64,000 nt of DNA from Halomonas lysinitropha (GCF_902500215.1 NZ_CABVOU010000031.1:85009-149008), one strand, 5' to 3'; counted from the first letter of the stretch, positions 9,673 to 18,755 are shown. The notes: generated by a model not told the origin, from the letters alone. Translations and numbers: made by a program.

Positions 9673-11157
9673 TTAAAACACCGACTCGAAGGGGCCCATC
9701 TCGATCTGCACCGACTTGGTCTGGGTGTAGTGAGTCAGGGTCTCGAGGCCGTTCTCGCGGCCCACGCCGGACTGCTTGTAACCGCCCACCGGCATCTCGG
9801 CGGGGGACTCCCCCCAGGTGTTGATCCAGCAGATGCCGGCCTCCAGGCGATGAATCACCCGGTGGGCGCGGTTGAGGCTCTCGGTGAAGACGCCGGCTGC
9901 CAGGCCGTAGTGGGTATCGTTGGCGCGACGGATCACCTCTTCCTCGTCGTCGAAGGCCAGGATCGCCATCACCGGGCCGAAGATCTCCTCGCGCACGACG
10001 CGCATCTCGTCCGTGCAGTCGGTGAACACCGTGGGGGCTGCCCAGGCGCCTTTCGACCACTCGATCCCGTTGCTCTCGCCCTGATGCCATGCATCACCAC
10101 CGGCCAGCACCCTGGCGCCTTCCTGCTCACCCAGCGCGATGTAGGAGAGCACCTTTGCCTGATGCTCGAAGCTCACCAGTGGGCCGAAGTTGACGCTCGG
10201 ATCCATCGGGTCCCCGGCCCTGATGCGCGCCACGCGCTCGGCGATTCTTGCCTCGAAGGCCTCCTTCACCGAGCCCTCAACGAACACCCGGGTGCCGTTG
10301 GTGCAGATCTGCCCGCTGGAGTAGAAGTTGGCCATCATGGCGGCATCGGCGGCGCGGTCCAGGTCGGCGTCGGCGAAAACGATCAGCGGCGACTTGCCGC
10401 CCAGTTCCATGGTCACGTCCTTGAGGGTGGAGCCCCCGGCGGCGGCCATCACCTTCTTGCCGGTCCCCACCTCGCCGGTGAAGGAGACCTTGTCGATGTC
10501 GGGGTGGCCGGTCATCAGAGCGCCGACGCTGCCGTCGCCATGGATCACATTGAAGACGCCGTCGGGCAAGCCGGCCTCGGTGAAGATCTCGGCGAGCCGC
10601 ATGGTGGTGAGCGGGGTGACCTCGCTGGGCTTGAAGACCACGGCGTTGCCGGCGGCCAGTGCCGGGGCACTCTTCCAGCAGGCGATCTGGATGGGATAGT
10701 TCCAGGCACCGATGGCGCCGATCACGCCCAGGGGCTCGCGGCGCGTATAGACAAAGGAACCCTCGCGCAGCGGGATCTGGCTGCCCTCGATGGCGGTGGC
10801 CAGGCCGGCGTAGTACTCGAGGACGTCGGCGCCGGTAACGATGTCCACCGCGGCGGTCTCGCTGATCGGCTTGCCGGTGTTGCGGGTCTCGAGCTCGGCC
10901 AGCTCGTCATTGCGTTCCCTTAGAAGCGCCACGGCGCGGTTGAGGATACGGCCGCGCTGCATGCCGCTCATCGCCCCCCAGATGCGCTGGCCCTTGCGAG
11001 CGGCCGCCACGGCGGTATCCACGTCGGCCTCGGCGGCCTGCTGAACGTCGGCCAGCCGCGAGCCGTCGAAGGGGTTGACCACCGAGAAGATCTCGCCGGA
11101 GGTGGCGGCCGTGCGACGGCCGTCGATGTAGAGGGTCTGGGTCTCGAGGGGTGTCAT
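9673..11157 (-). CDS. betB: Betaine aldehyde dehydrogenase BetB
   Basis: 494 residues, the normal length. It oxidises betaine aldehyde to glycine betaine with NAD(P)+. Catalytic Cys285 lies in [11 protein letters not shown], general-base Glu251 in TMELGGKSP, and Asn153 in GAWNYP. An in-frame ATG four codons upstream (11169) is unlikely as the start, because the GGAGGT between the two ATGs makes a good ribosome binding site for 11157. The gene sits between betI and betA in the expected order and overlaps neither. Product: osmoprotectant synthesis from choline. Confidence 0.95.
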   Translation of the reverse strand: MTPLETQTLYIDGRRTAATSGEIFSVVNPFDGSRLADVQQAAEADVDTAVAAARKGQRIWGAMSGMQRGRILNRAVALLRERNDELAELETRNTGKPISETAAVDIVTGADVLEYYAGLATAIEGSQIPLREGSFVYTRREPLGVIGAIGAWNYPIQIACWKSAPALAAGNAVVFKPSEVTPLTTMRLAEIFTEAGLPDGVFNVIHGDGSVGALMTGHPDIDKVSFTGEVGTGKKVMAAAGGSTLKDVTMELGGKSPLIVFADADLDRAADAAMMANFYSSGQICTNGTRVFVEGSVKEAFEARIAERVARIRAGDPMDPSVNFGPLVSFEHQAKVLSYIALGEQEGARVLAGGDAWHQGESNGIEWSKGAWAAPTVFTDCTDEMRVVREEIFGPVMAILAFDDEEEVIRRANDTHYGLAAGVFTESLNRAHRVIHRLEAGICWINTWGESPAEMPVGGYKQSGVGRENGLETLTHYTQTKSVQIEMGPFESVF

Positions 11158-11169
11158 GGTGACCTCCAT

Positions 11170-11775
11170 TCAGGAAGGGGAAGAAGTGTCTCGAGTGTCG
11201 AGAAGGCGCTCGAGGTAGTCCCGGGCCAGGCGTCGTGCCTCGTCGCTGTCCAGGCCCTCGCGGGTCAGGGCGCCGCGCAGCCACAGGCCGTCGATCAGGG
11301 CAGCCAGTGCGCGGGCACAGGCGCGGGCCTCGTCACGGGGCATCAGACGGCGGAACTGGTGGCAGAGGTTGGCGTAGAGGCGCCGGTCATTGACCTGCTG
11401 CAGGCGTGCCAGCTCGGGCTCGTGCATGCTGCTGGCCCAGAAGGCCAGCCAGGTCTTGGCCACCGGCCCGGTGACCTGGCTGCCGTCGAAGTTGCCGTCG
11501 ATGATGGCGCCGAGATGGTCTCTAGGGTTCCGGGTCGTGAGCTCGCGGCGCCGGGCTGCTACCGCCTCGCCCAGGTCCCAGAGAATCTGGCGCATGGTGG
11601 CTTCCAGCAGGCCGTCCTTGCCACCGAAATAGTGGCTGATGATGCCGGCTGAAACGCCCGCGTGTCGGGCGATGCGCATCACCGTGGCATCGGCCAGGCC
11701 GACCTCGTCGATCGCCGCCATGGTGGCCTTGATTAGCTGCTGGCGGCGAATGGGTTCCATTCCAACCTTGGGCAC
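11170..11775 (-). CDS. betI: Transcriptional repressor BetI (TetR family)
   Basis: 201 residues from a GTG start at 11775, close to E. coli BetI (195). The N-terminus VPKVGMEPIRRQQLIKAT aligns with the conserved BetI beginning, and AGGAG lies nine bases before the GTG. A frame extending to an ATG at 11853 adds a Cys-rich stretch not seen in the family, so the shorter form is preferred. The TetR HTH is about residues 25-50 (MRIARHAGVSAGIISHYFGG). BetI represses bet genes and is released by choline. A palindromic operator lies upstream at 11858. Confidence 0.93.
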   Translation of the reverse strand: MPKVGMEPIRRQQLIKATMAAIDEVGLADATVMRIARHAGVSAGIISHYFGGKDGLLEATMRQILWDLGEAVAARRRELTTRNPRDHLGAIIDGNFDGSQVTGPVAKTWLAFWASSMHEPELARLQQVNDRRLYANLCHQFRRLMPRDEARACARALAALIDGLWLRGALTREGLDSDEARRLARDYLERLLDTRDTSSPS

Positions 11776-11825
11776 CGTCGCTGACTCCTGTCCCGGGCAA
11801 TTGATCTTGCAACCACCACATGAAG

Positions 11826-11838
11826 CATGGTTACCATG
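11826..11838. promoter_or_regulatory. Short palindrome CATGGTTACCATG in the betI-choX gap
   Basis: CATGGT-T-ACCATG is a perfect 6-1-6 inverted repeat between betI and the BetI-type box. It could be a second protein-binding site or chance; no regulator is recognised for it. Confidence 0.25.
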
Positions 11839-11857
11839 TGCACAGCTTGCCATTTTT

Positions 11858-11879
11858 TTATTGAACGTTCAATCAATAA
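11858..11879. promoter_or_regulatory. BetI operator (bet box)
   Basis: TTATTGAACGTTCAATCAATAA contains the perfect 14-bp palindrome ATTGAACGTTCAAT (11860-11873). It lies in the divergent space between betI and the choline-binding protein gene. It resembles the TTGA-AACGTT-TCAA type BetI sites reported from enterobacteria and pseudomonads. One site may control both directions. Confidence 0.72.
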
Positions 11880-11956
11880 AGGCGGACAAATTCAGCCTTC
11901 GACCGGTAGCATCGCTATCGCGTCTATACTTCATGTCCAACCGGAGGAATCCTCAC

Positions 11957-12922
11957 ATGTACACTCGCAATCTGAATCGTCGACTGACCCTGGGTCTCAG
12001 CGCTGCCGCCATCGGGATCGCCGTGTCGCCACTGCAGGCCGCCGCTCCCGAGAGCTGCGAGACCGTGCGCTTCGCCGAGGTCGGCTGGACCGACATCACC
12101 GCGACCACCGCCCTTACCACCGAGGTGCTGGAGGCCATGGGCTACGAGACGCGTATCGACACCGTCTCCGTGCCCATCGCCTACCAGGGCATGAAGAACG
12201 ACGATTTCGACGTCTTCCTGGGCAACTGGATGCCTTCCATGGCCTCCATCAGCGACCCCTTCGTCGAGGATGGCGACGTCGAGCGCCTGGGAGCCAACCT
12301 GGAAGGTGCCAAGTACACCCTCGCGGTGCCGCAGTACGTCCATGATGCCGGCGTCACCTCGGTGGCCGACCTGGCCGAGCATGCCGAGCGGTTCGACAGC
12401 AGCATTCACGGCATCGAGGCCGGCAACGACGGCAACCAGCTGATCCAGCAGATGATCGACGAAGACGCCTTCGGCCTGGGCGACTGGCAGCTGATCGATT
12501 CCAGTGAGGCCGGCATGCTCGCCGAACTGGGCGCCCGGGTACCTGATGAGCAGTGGATGGTGTTCCTCGGCTGGGAGCCGCATCCCATGAACACCAACTT
12601 CGACATGGCCTACCTGGAAGGCGCCGATGACTACTTCGGCCCTGATCTCGGTGGCGCCACCGTCTACACCAATACTCGTGCCGGCTACGTCGCGGAGTGT
12701 GCCAACGTGGGGGAGCTGCTGGAAAACCTCGAGTTTACCCTCGAGATGGAGAACCAGCTGATGGCTGAGATCATGGACGAGGGTGCCGATCCCCGCGATG
12801 CCGCCCGTGCCTATCTGCAGGCCAACCCCGAGATCCTGGAGACCTGGCTCGAGGGTGTCGAGACCCGCGAGGGCGAGCCGGCGCTGCCGGCGGTCAAGCG
12901 TGCCCTCGATATCAAGGCGTGA
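11957..12922 (+). CDS. choX: Choline ABC transporter substrate-binding protein (ChoX/BetX type)
   Basis: 321 residues with a Sec signal peptide (hydrophobic stretch to about residue 28, ending PLQAAA). The mature part begins ESCETVRFAEVGWTDITATT and contains DVFLGNWMPSM and VFLGWEPHPMN, hallmark ChoX segments that supply aromatic residues for the quaternary ammonium group. The start at 11957 follows CGGAGGA; an ATG at 11933 lacks a comparable site. The gene is divergent from betI with a BetI-like box between, so it is probably choline-induced. No permease or ATPase gene is adjacent, so it must work with a transporter encoded elsewhere, as described for orphan BetX-type proteins. Confidence 0.9.
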   Translation: MYTRNLNRRLTLGLSAAAIGIAVSPLQAAAPESCETVRFAEVGWTDITATTALTTEVLEAMGYETRIDTVSVPIAYQGMKNDDFDVFLGNWMPSMASISDPFVEDGDVERLGANLEGAKYTLAVPQYVHDAGVTSVADLAEHAERFDSSIHGIEAGNDGNQLIQQMIDEDAFGLGDWQLIDSSEAGMLAELGARVPDEQWMVFLGWEPHPMNTNFDMAYLEGADDYFGPDLGGATVYTNTRAGYVAECANVGELLENLEFTLEMENQLMAEIMDEGADPRDAARAYLQANPEILETWLEGVETREGEPALPAVKRALDIKA

Positions 12923-12930
12923 GTGTTCGC

Positions 12931-12956
12931 GCGGGCTTGCCATGCAGCAGGCCCGC
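12931..12956 (+). terminator. Stem-loop after choX
   Basis: GCGGGCTTGC / GCAGGCCCGC form a 10-bp stem with one G-U pair and loop CATGCA, nine bases after the choX stop. No U-tract follows, so termination is uncertain. Confidence 0.5.
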
Positions 12957-12965
12957 GTGCATAAT
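12937..12965 (+). promoter_or_regulatory. Candidate promoter for tRNA-Met
   Basis: TTGCCA (12937-12942), a 17-base spacer, and CATAAT (12960-12965) lie upstream of the tRNA at 13008. It overlaps the choX stem-loop, so the two may interfere. Confidence 0.4.
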
Positions 12966-13007
12966 CCCATCCCGTTGCCCGGCTGCTGTCGGGCAAGCTA
13001 TTGATAA

Positions 13008-13084
13008 GGCTACGTAGCTCAGCTGGTTAGAGCACATCACTCATAATGATGGGGTCCCCTGTTCGAATCAGGGCGTAGCCACCA
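13008..13084 (+). tRNA. tRNA-Met (CAT), elongator type
   Basis: A full cloverleaf of 77 bases including encoded CCA. The acceptor stem is GGCTACG/CGTAGCC and the anticodon stem-loop is CATCA-CTCATAA-TGATG with anticodon CAT. The 5' half matches E. coli elongator tRNA-Met, and the acceptor stem begins with a G-C pair, unlike initiator tRNA. A second, nearly identical copy lies at 17378-17454 on the other strand. Confidence 0.97.
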
Positions 13085-13096
13085 GAACTCGCGAAG

Positions 13097-13133
13097 ACGC
13101 CCGCCAGTTGGAAACGACCAGGTGGGCGTTTTT
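13097..13133 (+). terminator. Rho-independent terminator after tRNA-Met
   Basis: ACGCCCGCC pairs with GGTGGGCGT (one G-U), with an inner GTTG-GAAA-CGAC stem, followed by TTTTT. It starts 12 bases after the tRNA and separates it from the tRNA-Asn cluster. Confidence 0.8.
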
Positions 13134-13181
13134 CGTTGGCGTCAGGTAGAGCGGGCGACTGGGTAAAATGCCAATCCCTGC

Positions 13182-13209
13182 TTGACCTTGCGGACCCGAT
13201 CCGTATACT
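13182..13209 (+). promoter_or_regulatory. Promoter for the tRNA-Asn cluster
   Basis: TTGACC (13182-13187), a 16-base spacer, and TATACT (13204-13209), 21 bases before the first tRNA-Asn. This is close to the sigma-70 consensus and suitably placed. Confidence 0.65.
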
Positions 13210-13230
13210 ACGTCCCGTGCTTGAGGTCAT

Positions 13231-13306
13231 TCCCCGATAGCTCAGTTGGTAGAGCAAATGACTGTTAATCATTGGGTCGCAGGTTCGAGTCCTGCTCGGG
13301 GAGCCA
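13231..13306 (+). tRNA. tRNA-Asn (GTT), copy 1
   Basis: 76 bases with encoded CCA. Acceptor TCCCCGA/TCGGGGA, anticodon stem-loop AATGA-CTGTTAA-TCATT with anticodon GTT. It is identical to copy 2. Confidence 0.97.
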
Positions 13307-13359
13307 GCTTCGCTCATGCGGCGAGGGATCTCGACAAGCACATTGCGGCATGCGGTCAT

Positions 13360-13435
13360 TCCCCGATAGCTCAGTTGGTAGAGCAAATGACTGTTAATCA
13401 TTGGGTCGCAGGTTCGAGTCCTGCTCGGGGAGCCA
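13360..13435 (+). tRNA. tRNA-Asn (GTT), copy 2
   Basis: Identical to copy 1 over all 76 bases, and preceded by the same GGTCAT hexamer. The spacer to copy 1 is 53 bases and carries no gene. Confidence 0.97.
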
Positions 13436-13481
13436 ATCGCTCCTGATTGCCTGTCGTATTCTCCGCGTTATCCTGCATCCT

Positions 13482-13557
<76 letters not shown>

Positions 13558-13786
13558 GGCTTCTCCAGTGATCATCCTTTCCTGCTCCTGCTGTGTTTGT
13601 TTCTTGGCTCATTGCCCAGCGACTGCTGTCGTCGTCCCCGAGTTGCCCGGCCTCGTTACCCGCGGTTGCCCCGTGCGTCTGGCCTGACCGTTCATCCGGT
13701 GTGGTGATGGGGTCCAAGAGGGCGCCTGGCCCTGGGGTCCGGCGCCTCTTGCTGCGGGTAACTGCACAATTGCCCTGGTTCGGGCG
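13558..13786. other. Gap between tRNA-Asn copy 3 and prc
   Basis: No coding sequence is supported here. The only structure I see is a strong stem-loop near the prc 3' side (CAAGAGGGCGCC at 13715-13726 with GGCGCCTCTTG at 13741-13751, one bulged G). It lacks a U-tract on either strand but may end prc transcription. Confidence 0.4.
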
Positions 13787-15838
13787 TCAGTTGCGTTCAG
13801 CAAATTGCCAGGTGCCCTTGAGCTGGCTGTAGTCGAGCAGGATCTGAGCCGCTTCCTTGATCTGGGCACGGTCGATGGGTTCCTCGTCGCCACTCTCTTC
13901 GTCGCGGGCATCGATCCACTCTTCCAGCGGGTCCAGGCCAAGGGCGCGACGCCGTTCGTTCTCGAGAGCGAGCCGTTCGGCCTCCTGGGCTTCCACCTCG
14001 CGCTGGCGCTGCTCACGATTGAGGCTGACGCTGGTGTGCTGCTCGCGAAGGCGGCTGACCAGTTCGGACTGCTGCTCGAGGTAGTGGAAGTTCGGATGCT
14101 CTGCAGCACGCTCTTGATGGCGGCTGCGCAGCGTATCGAGGTACTGCTGGGGCTCGCCATAGGTGCGGTACTGCACCTCACGCACCGTATCCCACTCCAG
14201 GGCGTTGTCGAGGCTGCTCTCGCCGATAAGTTCCGGGTCGATCAGGCTCGGAAAACGAATGTCCGGCTCCACGCCACGATGCTGGGTGCTTGCTCCCGAG
14301 ATGCGGTAGAACTTGGCCCGGGTCAGCTTGATCTCGCCATGGCTGAGCTCGTTGAGGGTCTGGACCGTTCCCTTGCCGAAGGTATCGGTGCCCACCACCA
14401 GACCACGACCGTAGTCCTGGATGGCGCCGGCAAAGATCTCGGAAGCCGAGGCCGACAGGCGGTCGACCAGCACGGCCAGGGGGCCATCGTAGAGAGTGCC
14501 GCTCTCGGTGTCGCCATAGAGACTGATGCGGCCACGGGCATCGCGGACCTGAACGGTGGGGCCACGGTCGATGAACAGACCGATCAGCGAGTTGGCTTCT
14601 TGCAGCGCCCCCCCCCCGTTGTTGCGCAGGTCGAGCACGATGCCTTCGACGCCCTCGGCCTGGAGTCGCTCCACCTCCTTGGCCACGTCGCGGGTGGTGC
14701 TGCGGTAGTCCTCCTCCCCGGCCTGCCAGGCATCGAAGTCCACGTAGAAGGTGGGAATCTCGATCACGCCGAGGCGATGGGTGCCGTCGTCCCGTTCGAT
14801 CTCGATGACCTCGCCCTGGGCGGCCTGCTCCTCCAGATCGACCGTATCGCGGGTGATATCGACCACCGTGGTACGGGTCATGTCGACGGCCTGGGCGGGC
14901 ACCACTTCGAGGCGCACCTCTGACCCCTTGGGGCCGCGAATCATGTCGACCACGTCGTCGAGGCGCATGCCCACCACGTTGACGATCTCCTCGCCTTCCT
15001 GGCCGACGCCGACGATGCGATCGGCCGGCTGCAGGGCGCCATCGCGCTCGGCCGGCCCGCCTGGCACCAGGCTCGAGACCTTGACGTATTCTCCGTCAGC
15101 CTGGAGCAGGGCACCGATGCCCTCCAGCGACAGACGCATCTGGATGTCGAAGGACTCACCCTGGCGCGGCGAGAGATATTCGCTGTGAGGGTCGATGCTG
15201 CCGGTCACTGCGGCCATGAAGAGTCCGAAGACATCACTCTCGTTGGTCTGGCGCAGGCGAGACAGCTGCCCCTCGTAGCGCTGGCGCAGGTTGGCTTCCA
15301 CCTGCTCCGCGTCCTGGTCGCTGATGGTCAGGGTCAGGGCCGCGTTCTTGAGCCGTTTCATCCACAGCTCATCCAGGGTCTCCTGCTGGCCGGCCCAGGG
15401 GGCATCATCACGCTCCAGTTTCAGGCGCTGCTCGCTGTCGAAAGCGAAGTCGACACCGTCGTCAAGCCGCTCCAGCAGCCATTCGAAGCGCGACTCGGCG
15501 CGGTCGTGATAGCGCTGATAGAGGGCGAAGGGACGGGTCAGGTTGCCCTCGAGCAGCGCCTCGTCCATGCCCGTTTCCAGATCGCTGAAGGCGGCCACGT
15601 CGCTGTCCAGCAGAAAGGCACGCTGGCCATCGAGGATGTCCAGGAAGCGCGAGAAGGCCTGCTCCGACCAGTCGTTGTCGAAACTGATATCCGCGTAATG
15701 GCCGTAGCGCAGCGATTCGGCCACTTCCGCGGATACCTGGCGCTGGGCATCGCTCGGCTCGACCGCGGCCAGTGCCGGCATGGTGATCAGCAGCAGGGCC
15801 AGGACCGTCGAACGTCCAAGGGTGACTAACTGGCTCAT
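13787..15838 (-). CDS. prc: Tail-specific periplasmic protease Prc (Tsp)
   Basis: 683 residues, the usual Prc length, with a signal peptide (to about residue 25). The order is an N-terminal helical domain, a PDZ domain (about 225-320), the S41 protease domain, and a C-terminal DUF3340-type region rich in Arg/Glu. The catalytic Ser466 lies in SASASEIFAGA and Lys489 in TFGKGTVQTL, the Ser/Lys dyad of the family. VLDLRNNGGG is also conserved. Prc degrades periplasmic proteins by their C-termini and helps control peptidoglycan hydrolases. It is divergent from apeB, with 142 bases between the two starts. Confidence 0.95.
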   Translation of the reverse strand: MSQLVTLGRSTVLALLLITMPALAAVEPSDAQRQVSAEVAESLRYGHYADISFDNDWSEQAFSRFLDILDGQRAFLLDSDVAAFSDLETGMDEALLEGNLTRPFALYQRYHDRAESRFEWLLERLDDGVDFAFDSEQRLKLERDDAPWAGQQETLDELWMKRLKNAALTLTISDQDAEQVEANLRQRYEGQLSRLRQTNESDVFGLFMAAVTGSIDPHSEYLSPRQGESFDIQMRLSLEGIGALLQADGEYVKVSSLVPGGPAERDGALQPADRIVGVGQEGEEIVNVVGMRLDDVVDMIRGPKGSEVRLEVVPAQAVDMTRTTVVDITRDTVDLEEQAAQGEVIEIERDDGTHRLGVIEIPTFYVDFDAWQAGEEDYRSTTRDVAKEVERLQAEGVEGIVLDLRNNGGGALQEANSLIGLFIDRGPTVQVRDARGRISLYGDTESGTLYDGPLAVLVDRLSASASEIFAGAIQDYGRGLVVGTDTFGKGTVQTLNELSHGEIKLTRAKFYRISGASTQHRGVEPDIRFPSLIDPELIGESSLDNALEWDTVREVQYRTYGEPQQYLDTLRSRHQERAAEHPNFHYLEQQSELVSRLREQHTSVSLNREQRQREVEAQEAERLALENERRRALGLDPLEEWIDARDEESGDEEPIDRAQIKEAAQILLDYSQLKGTWQFAERN

Positions 15839-15980
15839 CGATGAAGCACTCCCCGATTCGTGTACACTTGATACCTACCCAGACCCCGCGCCGGCTGACG
15901 AGTTGCATGGACAGAATGCGCAGTATATCAGCTTGATCGTGTTGCCAAGACCCCTGAAACGCTCCGCGATAGAGGAATTC

Positions 15981-17279
15981 ATGTCCCAGGATGTCCGACT
16001 CGAGCGACTGCTTGATTTCCTGCGTCGATCTCCCACGCCCTGGCATGCCACGGCCAACATGGCCAGGCGACTGGAGGAGGCCGGCTACCGGCGTCTCGAG
16101 GAGACCGATGCCTGGCGACTGGCCCCCGGTGAGCGTGTCTACGTCACCCGTAACGACTCCTCGCTCATCGCCCTGCAGCTACCCGCTGAGCCGCTCGAGG
16201 CGCTGCGCCTGATCGGGACCCATACCGACAGCCCCGGCCTGCGCCTCAAGCCCAATCCCGCCCAGAGTGCGGCGGGCTGGCTCCAGCTCGGTGTGGAGGT
16301 CTATGGCGGCGCCCTGCTGGCTCCCTGGTTCGATCGTGACCTGGGGCTGGCGGGACGGGTGCACCTTCGCCACGCCGACGGCCGTATCGAGGGCGTGCTG
16401 CTCGATATCGAGCAGCCGCTGGCGATCATCCCGAGCCTGGCCATCCATCTGGATCGCGAGGCCAACAACGGCCGGGCCATCAATGCCCAGACCGAGATGG
16501 CCCCCGTCTTCCTGCAGGGCGGAGATAAGCCTGACCTCGAGCGCCTGCTCAAGCGCTGGCTCGCCGAGCAGCACGGCCTCGAAGAGGTCGAGCTTCTCGA
16601 CTTCGAGCTCGCCTTCCGCGACATGCAGCCGCCGGCCCGGGTCGGGGTCGACGGTGAGCTGATCGCCAGTGCCCGGCTCGACAACCTGCTTTCCTGCTTC
16701 ATCGGCCTGGAGGCCCTGCTGGGTAGCGACGGGCGTCAAGCAGCGGTGCTGGTGGCCAACGACCATGAAGAGGTGGGGAGTGCCAGCGCCTGCGGCGCCC
16801 AGGGCCCTTTCCTCGGTGACGTGCTACGGCGGGTCAATGCGCAGCTCGGTGAACCCGGCGACGAGGGCTTCATTCGCTTGATCCAGGCCTCACGGCTTAT
16901 CTCCTGCGACAATGCCCATGCGCTGCACCCCAACTTCCCGGACAAGCATGATGCCGCCCACGGCCCGTTGCTCAATGGCGGGCCGGTGATCAAGGTCAAC
17001 GCCAGCCAACGCTATGCCACCAACAGCGCCACAGCGGCGCTATTCCGTGATCTCTGCCATGCCGTCGATGTGCCGGTGCAGAGCTTCGTGACCCGCGCCG
17101 ACATGGGCTGCGGCAGCACCATTGGCCCGATCACCGCCACCGAGCTCGGCGTGCCGACCCTGGATGTCGGCGTGCCCCAGTGGGCGATGCACTCGATCCG
17201 CGAGACCGCCGGCGCCCAGGACGTGGAGTACCTGACCCGCGTGCTGATCGCCTTCGTCAATCGTGCCGAGCTTTCCTGA
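15981..17279 (+). CDS. apeB: M18 family aminopeptidase (ApeB-like)
   Basis: 432 residues, the usual length for bacterial M18 enzymes. They are dinuclear-metal aminopeptidases that remove N-terminal residues in the cytoplasm. Metal-site motifs are IGTHTDSPGLRLKP, NDHEEVGSASACGAQ, CDNAHALHPN and the C-terminal QWAMHSIRE. The start at 15981 has AGAGGA upstream; the frame is open further upstream into the divergent prc promoter region, but that part is not conserved-looking. A strong terminator follows. Confidence 0.93.
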   Translation: MSQDVRLERLLDFLRRSPTPWHATANMARRLEEAGYRRLEETDAWRLAPGERVYVTRNDSSLIALQLPAEPLEALRLIGTHTDSPGLRLKPNPAQSAAGWLQLGVEVYGGALLAPWFDRDLGLAGRVHLRHADGRIEGVLLDIEQPLAIIPSLAIHLDREANNGRAINAQTEMAPVFLQGGDKPDLERLLKRWLAEQHGLEEVELLDFELAFRDMQPPARVGVDGELIASARLDNLLSCFIGLEALLGSDGRQAAVLVANDHEEVGSASACGAQGPFLGDVLRRVNAQLGEPGDEGFIRLIQASRLISCDNAHALHPNFPDKHDAAHGPLLNGGPVIKVNASQRYATNSATAALFRDLCHAVDVPVQSFVTRADMGCGSTIGPITATELGVPTLDVGVPQWAMHSIRETAGAQDVEYLTRVLIAFVNRAELS

Positions 17280-17338
17280 CGCTGAGCTACGCACGGTGCG
17301 CTGACAACCATCGGCTGGCGTCTCAAGCCTGGAGCCAA

Positions 17339-17370
17339 AAAAGCCCGCCTGGTTCGCCAGGCGGGCTTTT
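17339..17370. terminator. Bidirectional terminator between apeB and tRNA-Met/ychF
   Basis: A perfect 14-bp stem AAAAGCCCGCCTGG / CCAGGCGGGCTTTT with tetraloop TTCG. U-tracts are present on both strands. It ends apeB on the plus strand and the ychF-tRNA-Met transcript on the minus strand. Confidence 0.92.
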
Positions 17371-17377
17371 CGGTATC

Positions 17378-17454
17378 TGGTGGCTACGCCCTGATTTGAA
17401 CAGGGGACCCCATCATTATGAGTGATGTGCTCTAACCAGCTGAGCTACGTAGCC
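17378..17454 (-). tRNA. tRNA-Met (CAT), elongator type, second copy
   Basis: Differs from the copy at 13008 only in the T-loop (TTCAAAT instead of TTCGAAT). The anticodon is CAT and CCA is encoded. It lies 56 bases after ychF on the same strand and just before the shared terminator, so it may be carried on the ychF transcript. Confidence 0.97.
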
Positions 17455-17510
17455 GAACAACGGGAGCGAATTCTAGGGAGCTTTCCCTGGTGCGTCAAGG
17501 CCTTCGTGCC

Positions 17511-18602
17511 TCACACATTGAAGCGGAAGTGGATCACGTCGCCGTCCTGGACGATGTACTCCTTGCCCTCCAGGCGCCACTTGCCGGCGTCCTTGGCGCC
17601 CTGCTCGCCGCCCAGGCTGACGAAGTCGTCGTAGGCGATGACCTCGGCGCGGATGAAGCCCTTCTGGAAGTCGGTATGGATCACGCCAGCAGCCTCGGGG
17701 GCGGTGGCTCCCACCTTTACCGTCCAGGCTCGGACCTCCTTGGGGCCGGCGGTGAAGAAGGTCTGCAGGCCGAGCAGGGCATAGCCGGCACGGATCACCC
17801 GGTCGAGCCCGGGCTCTTCCATGCCCATCTCGTCCAGGAACATGGCGCGCTCCTCGTCCTCCAGCTCGGCGATCTCGGCCTCGATCTGGTTGCATACCGG
17901 TACCACCACCGCGCCTTCCTCGGCGGCCATCGCGTTGACCACCTCGAGGTAGGGGTTGTCCTCGAAACCGTCCTCGTTGACGTTGGCGATGTACATGGTG
18001 GGCTTGAGCGTCAGGAAGCCGAAGCTCTTGAGCTGGCGCTGCTCGTCCTCGCCCAGGCCGACGCTTCTCAAGGGCAGGCCCTCGGCCAGGTGAGGCTGAA
18101 TGCGCTCGAGGATCGCCTTGGTGGCAATGGCCTCCTTGTCGCCGCCCTTGGCGACGCGTACCAGGCGCTGGATGGCACGCTCGACGGTGTCGAGGTCGGC
18201 CAGCGCGAGCTCCATGTTGATGATCTCGATATCGGCACGCGGGTCGATCTGGTTGGCGACGTGGATCACGTTGTCGTTGTCGAAGCAACGAACCACATGG
18301 GCGATGGCCTGGGTCTCGCGGATGTTGGCCAGGAACTTGTTGCCCAACCCCTCACCCTTGGAGGCACCGGCCACCAGGCCGGCGATGTCGACGAACTCCA
18401 TGGTGGTGGGTATCACCTTCTGAGGCTTGATGATCTCCGCCAGCTTGTCGAGGCGCGGGTCGGGCATCGGCACGATGCCCACGTTGGGTTCGATGGTGCA
18501 GAAGGGGAAATTCTCGGCGTCGATGCCGGACTTGGTCAGCGCATTGAACAGCGTGGACTTGCCGACGTTGGGCAGGCCGACGATACCGCAGTTGAAACCC
18601 AT
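17511..18602 (-). CDS. ychF: Ribosome-binding ATPase YchF
   Basis: 363 residues, exactly the expected size. It is an Obg-family P-loop protein that prefers ATP. The Walker A is [15 protein letters not shown], the switch region is [17 protein letters not shown], and the specificity motif is NVNE instead of NKxD, the hallmark of YchF. A TGS domain forms the C-terminus (about 280-360). It is linked to ribosomes and the oxidative stress response. The neighbour pth and the order ychF-pth-rplY-prs-ispE-lolB match Pseudomonas. Confidence 0.97.
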   Translation of the reverse strand: MGFNCGIVGLPNVGKSTLFNALTKSGIDAENFPFCTIEPNVGIVPMPDPRLDKLAEIIKPQKVIPTTMEFVDIAGLVAGASKGEGLGNKFLANIRETQAIAHVVRCFDNDNVIHVANQIDPRADIEIINMELALADLDTVERAIQRLVRVAKGGDKEAIATKAILERIQPHLAEGLPLRSVGLGEDEQRQLKSFGFLTLKPTMYIANVNEDGFEDNPYLEVVNAMAAEEGAVVVPVCNQIEAEIAELEDEERAMFLDEMGMEEPGLDRVIRAGYALLGLQTFFTAGPKEVRAWTVKVGATAPEAAGVIHTDFQKGFIRAEVIAYDDFVSLGGEQGAKDAGKWRLEGKEYIVQDGDVIHFRFNV

Positions 18603-18666
18603 GGAATTGTCCTGGAGAACGAGTTCGGGAATGAAGAATGATCGGTATTCTACGCCACCGAGCGAT

Positions 18667-18753
18667 AAGCCTTAAGCGGTCAGCCGTAAGAAAACCCGTA
18701 CCGTCGAGCAGTGGGGTGAATTACGGCTTATGGCTTCAAGCTGACAGCTGGCG
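18667..18753. repeat. Degenerate AAGC/TAAG inverted repeat between pth and ychF
   Basis: 18667-18689 (AAGCC...AGCCGTAA) and 18721-18736 (TTACGGCTTATGGCTT) are imperfect inverted copies of a short AAGCCNTAAGC-like unit, followed by further CTTCAAGCTGACAGCTGG-type units. I recall similar AAGC-type tandem motifs from halomonad intergenic regions but cannot confirm this. It may be a REP-like element or an attenuator structure for pth. Confidence 0.4.
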
Positions 18754-18755
18754 TT

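Noticed and set aside
9235..10923. A 562-codon open frame on the plus strand
   Set aside because: Shadow of betA/betB; it crosses the intergenic junction and shows no domain.
11776..11853. Longer BetI starting at an upstream ATG
   Set aside because: The added Cys-rich residues are absent from the family, and the GTG at 11775 has a good ribosome binding site.
13027..13446. Short apparent proteins with repeated segments over the tRNA cluster
   Set aside because: The repeats are translations of tRNA-Asn and tRNA-Met genes.
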